A stretch of 28,460 bases of DNA from an uncultured Eubacteriales bacterium (GTDB lineage Bacteria > Bacillota > Clostridia > Oscillospirales > Ruminococcaceae), in contig CABUOE010000009.1 in assembly GCA_902493155.1 (NCBI GenBank), forward strand, positions 1 to 28,460. The letters are read 5' to 3'. Of this stretch, positions 13,986 through 21,836 are shown one piece after another (positions within the stretch are counted from its first letter, which is position 1; each line of letters opens with the position of its first letter). Made by a program: the position numbers and the translations under genes. Under the pieces are notes generated by a model that saw nothing but the letters and a program-made list of their open reading frames with translations, was not told where the DNA came from and searched no databases.

Positions 13986-16607
13986 TTAACCCAGCGCCTC
14001 GATACTCTCAAGAATTTTGTTCATCCGCTCCTGGGCCCTAGCTAATTTTTCCCGCTCAGCATTGACGACCTTTTCCGGCGCCCGCTCTACAAAGGAAGCG
14101 TTGTTAAGCTTGCCGGAAATAATCGCGATGTCTTTCTCGCAGGCTTCTTTTTCCTTATTAAGGCGGGCAAGCTCCTTGTCCTTGTCGATGAGCTCGCCCA
14201 TGGGAATGAACACCTTGCAACTGTCGGTGACGGCCAAAGCGGCGTTTTCCACCGAAAAGCTTTCGCCCACGTTCACAGCGGAAGCAGAAGCCAGCCTCTC
14301 GAAGAAGGAAGCTCCTTTGCGGAAGGTATCTTCATACTTCGTCTCGATAAAGATGTTGGCTTTTCTCGACGGCGGGACATTTTTCTCGGCGCGGACATTG
14401 CGGATGGCCTTGATGGCGTCCATAATGCGGGTAAATTCCCGCTCGTCGTCTGTAAAGTCAAGTTCCGGCTTATATTCCGGGAACTTGGCCATCATAATGG
14501 TCTCGCAGTCGTTGGGAATGCTTTGCCAAATTTCCTCGGTGATGAAGGGCATAAAGGGGTGCAGGAGCTTTAAGGTATTTGCCAGGACGTACACCAGCAC
14601 CTTCTGGGCATTGAGCGAAGCTTCTCCGCCTGCCTGCAATCTCGCTTTGGAAATCTCGATATACCAGTCGCAGAGCACATCCCACAGAAAATCGTAGATT
14701 TTCTGTGCCGCCACGCCCAGCTCGAATTTCTCCAGGTTTTCGCCCACCTCTTTCACCAGGCGGTTGTACTGGGACAGCACCCAGCGGTCTTCCATCAAAA
14801 GTTCAGCGGGAAGCTCCGGTTTTGTCACCTCATCGCTCAAGTTCATCAAAATAAACCGGGTGGCGTTCCAGAGCTTGTTGGCGAAGTTCCGAGCGGCCTT
14901 TACCTTCTCGTCGATGTAGCGGGTGTCGTTTCCGGGGCTGATACCGCTTGCCAGCATAAATCGGAGCGCGTCAGCGCCGTATTCGTCGATGACCTGCAGC
15001 GGGTCGATGCCGTTGCCTAAAGATTTACTCATCTTCCGACCCTGGCTGTCCCGAACGAGGCCGTGGATAAACACCGTGTTGAAAGGAACCTTTCCGGTGT
15101 GCTCGATGCCGGAGAAAATCATCCGGGCAACCCAGAAGAAAATGATATCATAGCCGGTGACCAGCGTGCTAGTGGGGTAGAAATACTTATAGTCGTCGGC
15201 GTTTTCCAGCCATCCCAAGGTGGAGAAAGGCCAGAGCGCAGAACTGAACCAGGTGTCCAGGGTATCGTCGTCCTGTTTGAGATTTTTGCTGCCACATTTG
15301 GGACAGGTGTGAGGCGCTTCCTTCGCCACCACCATCTCTCCGCAGTCGGCGCAGTAGTAGGCGGGAATCCGGTGTCCCCACCAAAGCTGGCGGGAGATAC
15401 ACCAGTCCTTGATGTTCTCCATCCAGTGGAAATAGGTTTTATCAAAACGCTCGGGGACAAACTTGACTTCGCCGGAGCGGACCGCCTCAATGGCAGGTTT
15501 CGCCAGCGGCTCCATTTTGACAAACCACTGCTTGGAAACTTTGGGCTCTACCGTAGTGCCGCAGCGGTAGCAGGTGCCAACGTTGTGGGCGTGATCCTCC
15601 ACCCGGACTAAGAAACCCTGCTCCTCCAGGTCTTTGACGATGGCCTTTCTGGCCTCGTAGCGATCCATGCCGCTGTATTTGCCATAGCCGTCCACAATAT
15701 GGGCGTCGTCGGTCAAAATGCTGATGACAGGCAGATGATGCCGCAAACCGACTTCAAAGTCGTTGGGGTCGTGGGCGGGGGTGATTTTCACGACACCGGT
15801 TCCGAATTCCATATCCACGTAGCTGTCGGCCACAACGGGGATCTCCCGGTTTACCAGCGGTAGAATGAGAGCTTTGCCCACCAAATCTTTGTAGCGTTCG
15901 TCTTCAGGATTGACTGCAACCGCCGTATCGCCCAGCATGGTCTCCGGACGAGTGGTGGCCAGTTCCAGGTAGCCGCTTCCGTCTTTAAAAGGATACCGCA
16001 GATGCCAGAAATGGCCCTGCTGCTCTTCATACTCCACCTCGGCGTCGGAGATGGAGGTTTTACAGGTAGGGCACCAGTTGATAATGCGCTCGCCCCGGTA
16101 AATAAGCCCTTTGTTGTAGAGGTTTACAAAAACTTCTTTGACCGCCGCGGAACAGCGCTCGTCCATGGTAAAGCTCTCTCTCGACCAGTCGCAGGATGCG
16201 CCCAGCTTTTTGAGCTGTTCGACGATGCGGCCGCCGTAGACTTCCTTCCACTTCCAGGCCCGTTCCATAAATCCGTCGTAACCGATATCCTCTTTGGAAA
16301 CGCCCTCTTCCTTCATGGCCGCCACGATTTTCGCCTCGGTGGCGATAGCAGCGTGGTCGGTGCCGGGGAGCCAGAGAGTGGCGTAGCCCTGCATCCGTCT
16401 CCAGCGAATGAGGATGTCCTGTAACGTCTCATCCACCGCGTGTCCCATGTGGAGCTGCCCCGTAATGTTCGGAGGCGGGATCACGATGGTATAGGGCTTT
16501 TTATTAGGGTCGATGGTGGGGGTAAAATACCCGCCGTCCATCCAGAATTTATAGATGCGATCCTCGAATTCCCGGGGATTATACATCTTTTCCAGTTCTT
16601 TTGCCAT
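13986..16607 (-). CDS. valS: valine--tRNA ligase
   Basis: Charges tRNA-Val. The 873-residue class I synthetase has the HIGH motif as HMGH (53-56), the CP1 editing region with TTRPETMLGD (about 218-227), cysteine pairs CYRC, CADC and CPKC that probably bind zinc in the insertion, KMSKS (525-529), an anticodon-binding helical domain, and a C-terminal coiled coil (about 805-873). The ATG at 16607 (MAKELEKMYNP) is preferred over an in-frame GTG at 16616: AAAAAGGA lies 11 bases before the ATG but only 2 before the GTG. It begins about 30 bases after rqcH. No T-box leader is present, which is unusual for a clostridial valS; expression must depend on an upstream promoter. Confidence 0.97.
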   Translation of the reverse strand: MAKELEKMYNPREFEDRIYKFWMDGGYFTPTIDPNKKPYTIVIPPPNITGQLHMGHAVDETLQDILIRWRRMQGYATLWLPGTDHAAIATEAKIVAAMKEEGVSKEDIGYDGFMERAWKWKEVYGGRIVEQLKKLGASCDWSRESFTMDERCSAAVKEVFVNLYNKGLIYRGERIINWCPTCKTSISDAEVEYEEQQGHFWHLRYPFKDGSGYLELATTRPETMLGDTAVAVNPEDERYKDLVGKALILPLVNREIPVVADSYVDMEFGTGVVKITPAHDPNDFEVGLRHHLPVISILTDDAHIVDGYGKYSGMDRYEARKAIVKDLEEQGFLVRVEDHAHNVGTCYRCGTTVEPKVSKQWFVKMEPLAKPAIEAVRSGEVKFVPERFDKTYFHWMENIKDWCISRQLWWGHRIPAYYCADCGEMVVAKEAPHTCPKCGSKNLKQDDDTLDTWFSSALWPFSTLGWLENADDYKYFYPTSTLVTGYDIIFFWVARMIFSGIEHTGKVPFNTVFIHGLVRDSQGRKMSKSLGNGIDPLQVIDEYGADALRFMLASGISPGNDTRYIDEKVKAARNFANKLWNATRFILMNLSDEVTKPELPAELLMEDRWVLSQYNRLVKEVGENLEKFELGVAAQKIYDFLWDVLCDWYIEISKARLQAGGEASLNAQKVLVYVLANTLKLLHPFMPFITEEIWQSIPNDCETIMMAKFPEYKPELDFTDDEREFTRIMDAIKAIRNVRAEKNVPPSRKANIFIETKYEDTFRKGASFFERLASASAVNVGESFSVENAALAVTDSCKVFIPMGELIDKDKELARLNKEKEACEKDIAIISGKLNNASFVERAPEKVVNAEREKLARAQERMNKILESIEALG

Positions 16608-16639
16608 CTCTATCACAGTCCTTTTTCATTGTTAATCTT

Positions 16640-18400
16640 TTATTGAGCCAGTGCCTTGACCTTTTCTTCCTCTGGAGTCACATACAGGGTAAAGTAGTGG
16701 TCAAAAATCACCATGCCAGGCTTTGCACCGTTTGGCTTTTTTACGTTCCGCACCTGGGTATAGTCCACCGGCACCAGCGCCGCATCCCGCGCCTTGGAGT
16801 TGTAGGCCGCGATCATCGCCGCCTCCTCCACCGTCCGGTCGGGTAGCTCGTCCAGCGTCTCACCGTCGGTGACGATAATCACGTGGGAACCGGCGAACCC
16901 CTGGGTGTGCATCCAGATGTCGTCTTTTCTGGCGTCCCGCAGGGTGAGCTGATCGTTTTGCTTGTTGTTGCGGCCGCAGTAGATGAGGTATCCGTCTGAC
17001 GACCGGTATTTTAGCGGCGGCTGGGATTTGAGCATCTTGTTTTTGTTCTTGTAGTTTTTGATGTATCCCTGTTCCGACAGCTCCTGTCGAATTTCCAAAA
17101 GCTCGCTCTCCCCTACAGTCCGTGGAACCGCGTCAAAAACGCTGTCGATGTACAGCAGTTCCTGCTCCCCCTGCTCAATGAGGGAGGTGAGCATTTTTTC
17201 CGCCGTAGCCGCCTTGTGGTATTCCTTGTAATACTTCTGAGCGTTCTGCACCGGCGTCAACGCCGGATCCAGCTCGATCTGTACTTGCTGATTTTCGTGA
17301 TAAAAGTCCGTAAGCGTCACCGCCGTCTGCCCTTTCTGCATGGTGTACAGATTGGCGGAAATCAAATCGCCGTAAACCTTGAGCTGCTCCCGGTCGCCGC
17401 ACTGCTGAAGTTCTTCCCGCTGGGCCGTCAATTTGCGGCTGATGCGTTCGGCGGCAGTTAAGAGCATCTTCAGTAAATCGTTGGAACGCTGCTTCATCCG
17501 CTCGATGCGCACCCGCTCGGAATAGAAGCTGTCCAGCAGCACGCTCGGCGTCTCGAAAACACGGCTTTGCATCAAAGCGGCGTACTGCTTGATTTCTACG
17601 AAAGAAAAGTCCTTTGGCTTGCCGCTTTGGTCGTAAATAACGGTGTAAACATTGCGGTTTTCCGAGAGGTTTTCCCGCAATCTCCCCAGATAAAACAAAA
17701 GCCTGTCCCACTGGTCATCCGTCAGTTTCGTCTTATCCGCTTCCTGCCCATGAGTGGCGTAAAAAGCCGCCTCTCGCGCCAGCACGGCGGAAAATCCCTC
17801 AAAGGCCGCCGCGATACTTTTGGCGATGTCCAAGCCTTTGGCATTTAAAATACTTTCCCTGATTTCATCCCGCTGGGCCGTCAGCAAATTGAGTTTTTCC
17901 TGCTGAGGCGGCAGGGTATACGTCATACCGGGTAAAATGGGGCGCACCCCCGACATATCCCGGTCGATCCGTTTCACCGCGTCGAGGATTTTTCCGTCGG
18001 GCCCCACCACGATCACGTTGGAATGGCGGCCCATGATCTCCACCGCCACGGTAATCGTTACTAGGTCGCCCAGTTCGTTTGTCGTCTCAAAATCGAGATA
18101 CAGCACTCGATCCAATCCCAACTGCCGCACTGAGATGAGCTTTCCACCGCTTAAATGCTTGCGCAGAAGCATACAAAACATCGGCGGGACTTTTGGGTTT
18201 TCCATTTCACTTTGGGTAAAATGGATACGGGGGCTGTCGGCTCCGGCTGATAAAAGCAGCTTTCCAACCCAGCCTCGGGAACGCAGTACCAACACGATTT
18301 CTTCCCGCGACGGCTGATAGATTTTATCAACGCGGCTATCCATGGCTTCCGATTCAATTTGTGATTTTATGGTGTGCAGAAACGCACCGTCTAATGCCAT
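16640..18400 (-). CDS. rqcH: Rqc2 homolog RqcH (NFACT / fibronectin-binding family)
   Basis: A 586-residue NFACT protein. In Bacillus, RqcH binds obstructed 50S subunits and recruits tRNA-Ala to add C-terminal alanine tails that mark stalled peptides for degradation. The essential DR motif falls at Asp97-Arg98 (GLDRVLYLDFE), the same numbers as in B. subtilis. EIMGRHSNVIVV follows at about 123-134, then a long helical coiled-coil region (about 290-440) and the NFACT-R domain with DIWMHTQGFAGSHVII. Older annotations call such proteins fibronectin-binding (FbpA), but a ribosome role is more likely. The ATG follows AAAGGATAACTAA. It sits 21 bases after nif3 and about 30 before valS. Confidence 0.93.
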   Translation of the reverse strand: MALDGAFLHTIKSQIESEAMDSRVDKIYQPSREEIVLVLRSRGWVGKLLLSAGADSPRIHFTQSEMENPKVPPMFCMLLRKHLSGGKLISVRQLGLDRVLYLDFETTNELGDLVTITVAVEIMGRHSNVIVVGPDGKILDAVKRIDRDMSGVRPILPGMTYTLPPQQEKLNLLTAQRDEIRESILNAKGLDIAKSIAAAFEGFSAVLAREAAFYATHGQEADKTKLTDDQWDRLLFYLGRLRENLSENRNVYTVIYDQSGKPKDFSFVEIKQYAALMQSRVFETPSVLLDSFYSERVRIERMKQRSNDLLKMLLTAAERISRKLTAQREELQQCGDREQLKVYGDLISANLYTMQKGQTAVTLTDFYHENQQVQIELDPALTPVQNAQKYYKEYHKAATAEKMLTSLIEQGEQELLYIDSVFDAVPRTVGESELLEIRQELSEQGYIKNYKNKNKMLKSQPPLKYRSSDGYLIYCGRNNKQNDQLTLRDARKDDIWMHTQGFAGSHVIIVTDGETLDELPDRTVEEAAMIAAYNSKARDAALVPVDYTQVRNVKKPNGAKPGMVIFDHYFTLYVTPEEEKVKALAQ

Positions 18401-18421
18401 TTAGTTATCCTTTCTGCCGCT

Positions 18422-19180
18422 TTACACCATCTGAAACAACGGCTTGCAACTCTGTGCTCGGGCAAACTCCACATCCGGGAACAAAGGAGTCAAATATTCG
18501 ATGAGCTTTTCCACAATGAGGTGCTCCGTCTCAAAATGTCCCGCATCGATGAGGGTCAAGCCGTAATCCGCCGCATCTACAACGGTGTTGTGCTTCACGT
18601 CGCCGGTAATCATAGCGTCTGCCCCAGCATTTACGGCATCCATTAAAAAGCAACCGCCCGCTCCGCAGCACGCAGCCACCGTCTCGATGGGAAATCCCGC
18701 GTCATAGAGGCGCAGCGCCGGAATATTTAGTTTTTTCTTCACCATCTGAGCCAGCTCAGAGGCGGTCATCATTTTGTCCAAAGTACCCATCAAAAGGCAA
18801 TCATCCGTGTCCCCCACGGGGACGGCGCTTTTCACCCCAAGCCGCTGAATCAGCGTGTCGTTGACGCCGTTTTCCGCCTTATCCAAATTCGTATGGGCGG
18901 ACAGCACCGAAATTCCCGCCTGAATCAGCTGATACACCGTACTTCTCGATGAAATCCGCTTTATAGGATCAAAAATCACCGGATGATGGGAAAGAATGAG
19001 CTCTGCGCCCCAGCCAGCCGCTTCGTCGCAGGCGGCTTGAGTGACGTCTAAGGTCACAAGGCATCTTGTCACTTCCAAAAAATCGTCGCCGATGAGAAGG
19101 CCCACGTTGTCGTAGCCTTCCGCTGTTTCCGGCGGCGCCCACTGGTCTATAGCGGCCCTAATTGCACCGATAGTGCTCAT
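18422..19180 (-). CDS. Nif3-like dinuclear metal centre protein
   Basis: A 252-residue Nif3/YqfO/DUF34 family protein. Metal-binding residues are visible: His65 and His66 in SHHPVIFDP, Asp100 after SAHTNLD, and the C-terminal DAGHFETEHL with His and Glu ligands. The length equals the short form; the PII-like insert found in B. subtilis YqfO (about 370 residues) is absent. Members are often annotated GTP cyclohydrolase 1 type 2, but the physiological role is unsettled. The ATG at 19180 follows GGAAGGGATG at a somewhat long distance. It sits 41 bases after trmK, a pairing widely conserved in Firmicutes. Confidence 0.92.
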   Translation of the reverse strand: MSTIGAIRAAIDQWAPPETAEGYDNVGLLIGDDFLEVTRCLVTLDVTQAACDEAAGWGAELILSHHPVIFDPIKRISSRSTVYQLIQAGISVLSAHTNLDKAENGVNDTLIQRLGVKSAVPVGDTDDCLLMGTLDKMMTASELAQMVKKKLNIPALRLYDAGFPIETVAACCGAGGCFLMDAVNAGADAMITGDVKHNTVVDAADYGLTLIDAGHFETEHLIVEKLIEYLTPLFPDVEFARAQSCKPLFQMV

Positions 19181-19221
19181 ACTTTCACATCCCTTCCAAA
19201 AGTAGTCTAATCTTATATATT

Positions 19222-19893
19222 TTACCTTTTCCCACGTACTTTGTCAACTAAATCGAGGGTTTTACACAGTTCCTCCGGTTCTTTTCCGGACTTTTGCAGT
19301 CCCGCCGCCTTTTTTAAAAGCTTCTGCTCAATGTGGGCAAGATATCTTTCCACATCTTCGCCCTTGGATTGTGGAATTTTCCCAACCAATCGGAACAGCT
19401 CGTCACTATCCCGGACAACGCCGTCATATTGGGCGTGGATAATGCAATAAGCCTTGTCCCCCGCAAAGGCTGGCGCTTCTTCTAAAATGTCGTAGCCATT
19501 TTGGCAAAGCCACTGCCGCAGATATCCCGCCTGGGTCATAGGCTGAAGCACCAAATTTTTGCCGTCCAACGGATGGCGCGCCTTCAGTATCTCGGAAATG
19601 AGAATTCCGCCCATCCCAGCGATAACGATATCTGTCACGTCCTCCAAATCCACTCCATTGAGGCCATCGGTAAGCATGGTGCTGATTTTCTCACTCAGCA
19701 GATGTTCGGCGATATTCTGCTTTGCCGACTGAAGCGGCATTTCCCGCACATCGGTGGCCAGCGCCTTCTGTGAACGCCCCGATTCCACCAGATAAATCGC
19801 CAGGTAACCATGATCCGTTCCCACATCGACGGTGTATCCACCCTGGGTCACAAATCCCGCGATGGTCTTGAGCCTTTTGTCAATTGCAATCAA
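19222..19893 (-). CDS. trmK: tRNA (adenine-22-N1)-methyltransferase
   Basis: A class I SAM-dependent methyltransferase that makes m1A22 in tRNA. It has the SAM motif VDVGTDHGYLAIYL near residue 25, then VIAGMGGILI and a C-terminal helical extension, as in TrmK/YqfN. No ATG start exists. A TTG at 19893 (giving MIAIDKRLKTIAGFV, close to the usual N-terminus, 223 residues) is preceded by AAAGGGGA 8 bases upstream. A second TTG at 19917 would add eight residues and is less likely. It is the first gene of the trmK-nif3-rqcH-valS-folC group. In many Firmicutes it follows sigA, but not here. I could not identify a clear promoter. Confidence 0.92.
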   Translation of the reverse strand: MIAIDKRLKTIAGFVTQGGYTVDVGTDHGYLAIYLVESGRSQKALATDVREMPLQSAKQNIAEHLLSEKISTMLTDGLNGVDLEDVTDIVIAGMGGILISEILKARHPLDGKNLVLQPMTQAGYLRQWLCQNGYDILEEAPAFAGDKAYCIIHAQYDGVVRDSDELFRLVGKIPQSKGEDVERYLAHIEQKLLKKAAGLQKSGKEPEELCKTLDLVDKVRGKR

Positions 19894-19984
19894 CGTCTTT
19901 TCCCCTTTGTTGCACAATAAGCGCCCCGCCTACTGTCGTCATCATAAATTGCAGGCAACTGCCCCGAAAACTTGTTGTTCTATA

Positions 19985-20022
19985 ATGAAAAAAGAACGGA
20001 CATTTTGTCCGTTCTTTTGCCG
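19985..20022. terminator. terminator downstream of the DUF1858 gene
   Basis: A perfect stem AAAAGAACGGACA pairs with TGTCCGTTCTTTT around TTT. On the minus strand it is followed by TTTTTTCATT, fitting termination of the DUF1858 transcript before trmK. Confidence 0.88.
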
Positions 20023-20034
20023 TAAAATCAGCGT

Positions 20035-20238
20035 TTATTCCAGGCCGGACAAATGCTTATTGATTTTCTCAATGAGCACGTTTACGTCCACATCATGCAC
20101 TTCGCAGGCGTCGGCAATGGATTCGCCCCGCGCCGAAGGACAGCCTAAACAGTGCATCCCCATCTCCAGGAAAAACGGAGCGGTGGACGGTGCTGCATCC
20201 AATATATCGCCAATGAGCATGTCTTTTGTTACAACCAT
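20035..20238 (-). CDS. DUF1858 domain-containing protein
   Basis: A 67-residue cytosolic protein that is essentially a single DUF1858 domain: TKDMLIGDILDAAPSTA, then the conserved MGMHCLGCPSARGES with a CxxC pair (Cys30, Cys33). Proteins with this domain are described as hybrid-cluster-protein-associated or disulfide redox domains; the actual role is unknown. The ATG at 20238 is chosen because GGGAGGGAAAAAG precedes it; an in-frame TTG at 20253 overlaps that site. It is monocistronic, with a good promoter and a terminator. Its leader has a perfect short hairpin directly before the ribosome binding site. Confidence 0.88.
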   Translation of the reverse strand: MVVTKDMLIGDILDAAPSTAPFFLEMGMHCLGCPSARGESIADACEVHDVDVNVLIEKINKHLSGLE

Positions 20239-20252
20239 CTTTTTCCCTCCCA

Positions 20253-20267
20253 AAGGCCGTCGGCCTT
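20253..20267 (-). repeat. perfect short hairpin in the DUF1858 leader
   Basis: AAGGCC (20253-20258) and GGCCTT (20262-20267) flank a 3-base loop. It lies between the -10 box and the ribosome binding site of the DUF1858 gene. The form (6-bp stem, 3-base loop, just after TATAAT) matches the palindromes upstream of exoA. Confidence 0.7.
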
Positions 20268-20285
20268 CTTTTTGTTTACGGTATC

Positions 20286-20313
20286 ATTATACCCTATTTC
20301 TACGAATAATCAA
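20286..20313 (-). promoter_or_regulatory. promoter of the DUF1858 gene
   Basis: Minus-strand TTGATT (20313-20308), a 16-base spacer and a perfect TATAAT (20291-20286) lie about 48 bases before the ATG. Confidence 0.78.
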
Positions 20314-20328
20314 GCAAAATCCGCAAAT

Positions 20329-21266
20329 TTATCGGCTCTCTGCCTGATGCCGGTTCATTTCCTCCAAATTATAAGGCGTCTGCTGGTAGACGAAGTAGTT
20401 GAGCCAGTTCACAAACAGAAGATTGGCATGAGCTCTCCAAGTCAGCACCGGCGGGTTGTCCGGGTTATCCCCTTCAAAGTAATGACGAGGAATGTCAATG
20501 GGAAGTCCCTTCTCCAAATCCCTGAAATACTCGCCGGACAGGGTTTCCCGGTCATACTCCGAATGACCGGTGACGAAAAACTGTCTGCCGAACCGGTCCG
20601 CTATAATATGAACGCCCGCCTCATCGGAATAGGTGAGCACTTCCAGCTCCTTTACCTTTTCCACATCTTCCAGCCGAATCTCAGTGTGACGGGAATGAGG
20701 GACGTAAAAAACTCGTCAAATCCCCGCAAAAGCTGATGATAAGGCTGTAGCACCCGATGGGGAAATACCCCAAACATTTTCTTCGCCAAATCATACTTCG
20801 GGACGCCGTAATGGTAATAAAGTCCGGCCTGTGCCCCCCAGCAGATATGGAAAGTGGAGTAAACGTTGCTTTTGGACCACTCAAAGATATCGCAGAGCTC
20901 CTCCCAGTAATCCACCTTCTCATACGGCAGCTGCTCCACCGGCGCGCCGGTGATAATCAGACCGTCAAAGCGCTGATCTCTCACATCGTCAATGGTCTTA
21001 TAGAACTTAAACAGATGCTTCTCCGGTGTGTTTTTGGACACGTGGGAGGCAGTCTGCAAAAGCTCCAAATCGATCTGGAGCGGCGAGTTAGAAAGCAGCC
21101 GCAAAAGCTGGGTCTCGGTTTCGATCTTTTTGGGCATCAAATTCAGTATGGCGATTTTTAGCGGCCGGATATCCTGATGGGAAGCCCGCTCTTCTTCCAT
21201 GACGAAGATATTCTCCCGCTGCAGCAGAGAATTCGCCGGAAGCGAGGCTGGTATATTAATTGGCAC
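20329..21266 (-). pseudogene. metA: homoserine O-acetyltransferase metA, split by a one-base frameshift
   Basis: MetA acylates homoserine, the first committed step of methionine synthesis. The reading frame breaks in a run of six A (plus strand 20706-20711) after GFDEFF. Adding one base gives FYVPHSRHTEIR and a 312-residue protein in which Cys142 (FHICWGAQ), His235 and Glu237 (TGHSEYD) fall at the canonical catalytic positions. Glu111 in TGAPVE marks acetyl-CoA rather than succinyl-CoA use, by the known Glu/Gly111 rule. The start is GTG at 21266 after AAGGGAAGAG. Everything except the missing base is intact, so an assembly error or a very recent mutation is likelier than an old pseudogene. 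No S-box riboswitch was seen upstream. Confidence 0.92.
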
Positions 21267-21347
21267 AACTATCTCTTCCCTTCATGCGGATAAAACCGTT
21301 TTTTGTTTCTTGCAGGCAATTGTACAAACTATCTTATTTACTATAAC

Positions 21348-21390
21348 AGAAAATGTCCGCTTTTTCAACTGTAAGCGGACATTTTTTATA
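21348..21390. terminator. terminator between the TSCPD gene and metA
   Basis: AAATGTCCGCTT pairs with AAGCGGACATTT around a loop of about 10 bases. It is followed by TTTTTTATAA on plus and by TTTTC on minus. It lies 25 bases past the TSCPD stop, and by position should end that minus-strand transcript. Confidence 0.8.
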
Positions 21391-21413
21391 ATATGTACTT
21401 CTATAAAATACAC

Positions 21414-21665
21414 CTATTCTTCACTCAAAGCCTGCTCCAAAGCCAGAGCCAGCTGGGCCGGGCAGGATGTCCCACGGAACCCGCATTTGATATTCTGCAG
21501 CAAAGGAATAACTTCTTCTGCTTTACGTCCGATACAAAGGGCGGCAACCCCCTGGGTATTCCCGCTGCAGCCGCCGCTGAAACGCACATCCTTAATCATT
21601 CCATCTTCAATGGTCACTTCTATTTTTCGGGAACAAACGCCTTTCGGCTGATAAGAAATCGTCAT
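21414..21665 (-). CDS. TSCPD domain protein (TIGR03905 type)
   Basis: An 83-residue protein made of one TSCPD domain, related to the C-terminal cysteine region of some ribonucleotide reductases. It has VRFSGGCSGNTQGVAALCIG and ends with GTSCPAQLA, the domain's name motif with Ala in place of the usual Asp. Cysteines at positions 11, 33, 44, 61 and 68 suggest metal binding. The function is unknown. The ATG at 21665 follows AAAGGAATG. It lies 171 bases downstream of the malic enzyme gene in the same direction, and no separate promoter was recognised. Confidence 0.88.
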   Translation of the reverse strand: MTISYQPKGVCSRKIEVTIEDGMIKDVRFSGGCSGNTQGVAALCIGRKAEEVIPLLQNIKCGFRGTSCPAQLALALEQALSEE

Positions 21666-21836
21666 GAATCAACATTCCTTTCCGGATGTTTTGGCCGGTT
21701 TTGCCTGGGTAAGCGATGATGTACGCTTCCAAATGGACAAAGTAATTTGGTCATCACTTATCCTGCAAAAGTTGCCGCCATCGTTTTTGCGGCAAAGGCA
21801 CAAAACTCCATTGTTTGAAAGCTTACTTTCAAACTG
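21666..21836. other. intergenic region with three inverted repeats, downstream of the malic enzyme gene
   Basis: No gene is visible. Inverted repeats are GTTTGAAAG-CTTA-CTTTCAAAC just past the malic enzyme stop (about 21817-21838), TTGCCGC...GCGGCAA (about 21773-21797) and a weaker AAGCG...CGCTT (about 21711-21729). None has a clear T-tract on the minus strand, so their role as terminators is uncertain. Confidence 0.5.

Noticed and set aside
21267..21350. Possible S-box (SAM) riboswitch before metA
   Set aside because: The leader is only about 60 bases after a weak -10 and lacks the conserved SAM-I core sequences.
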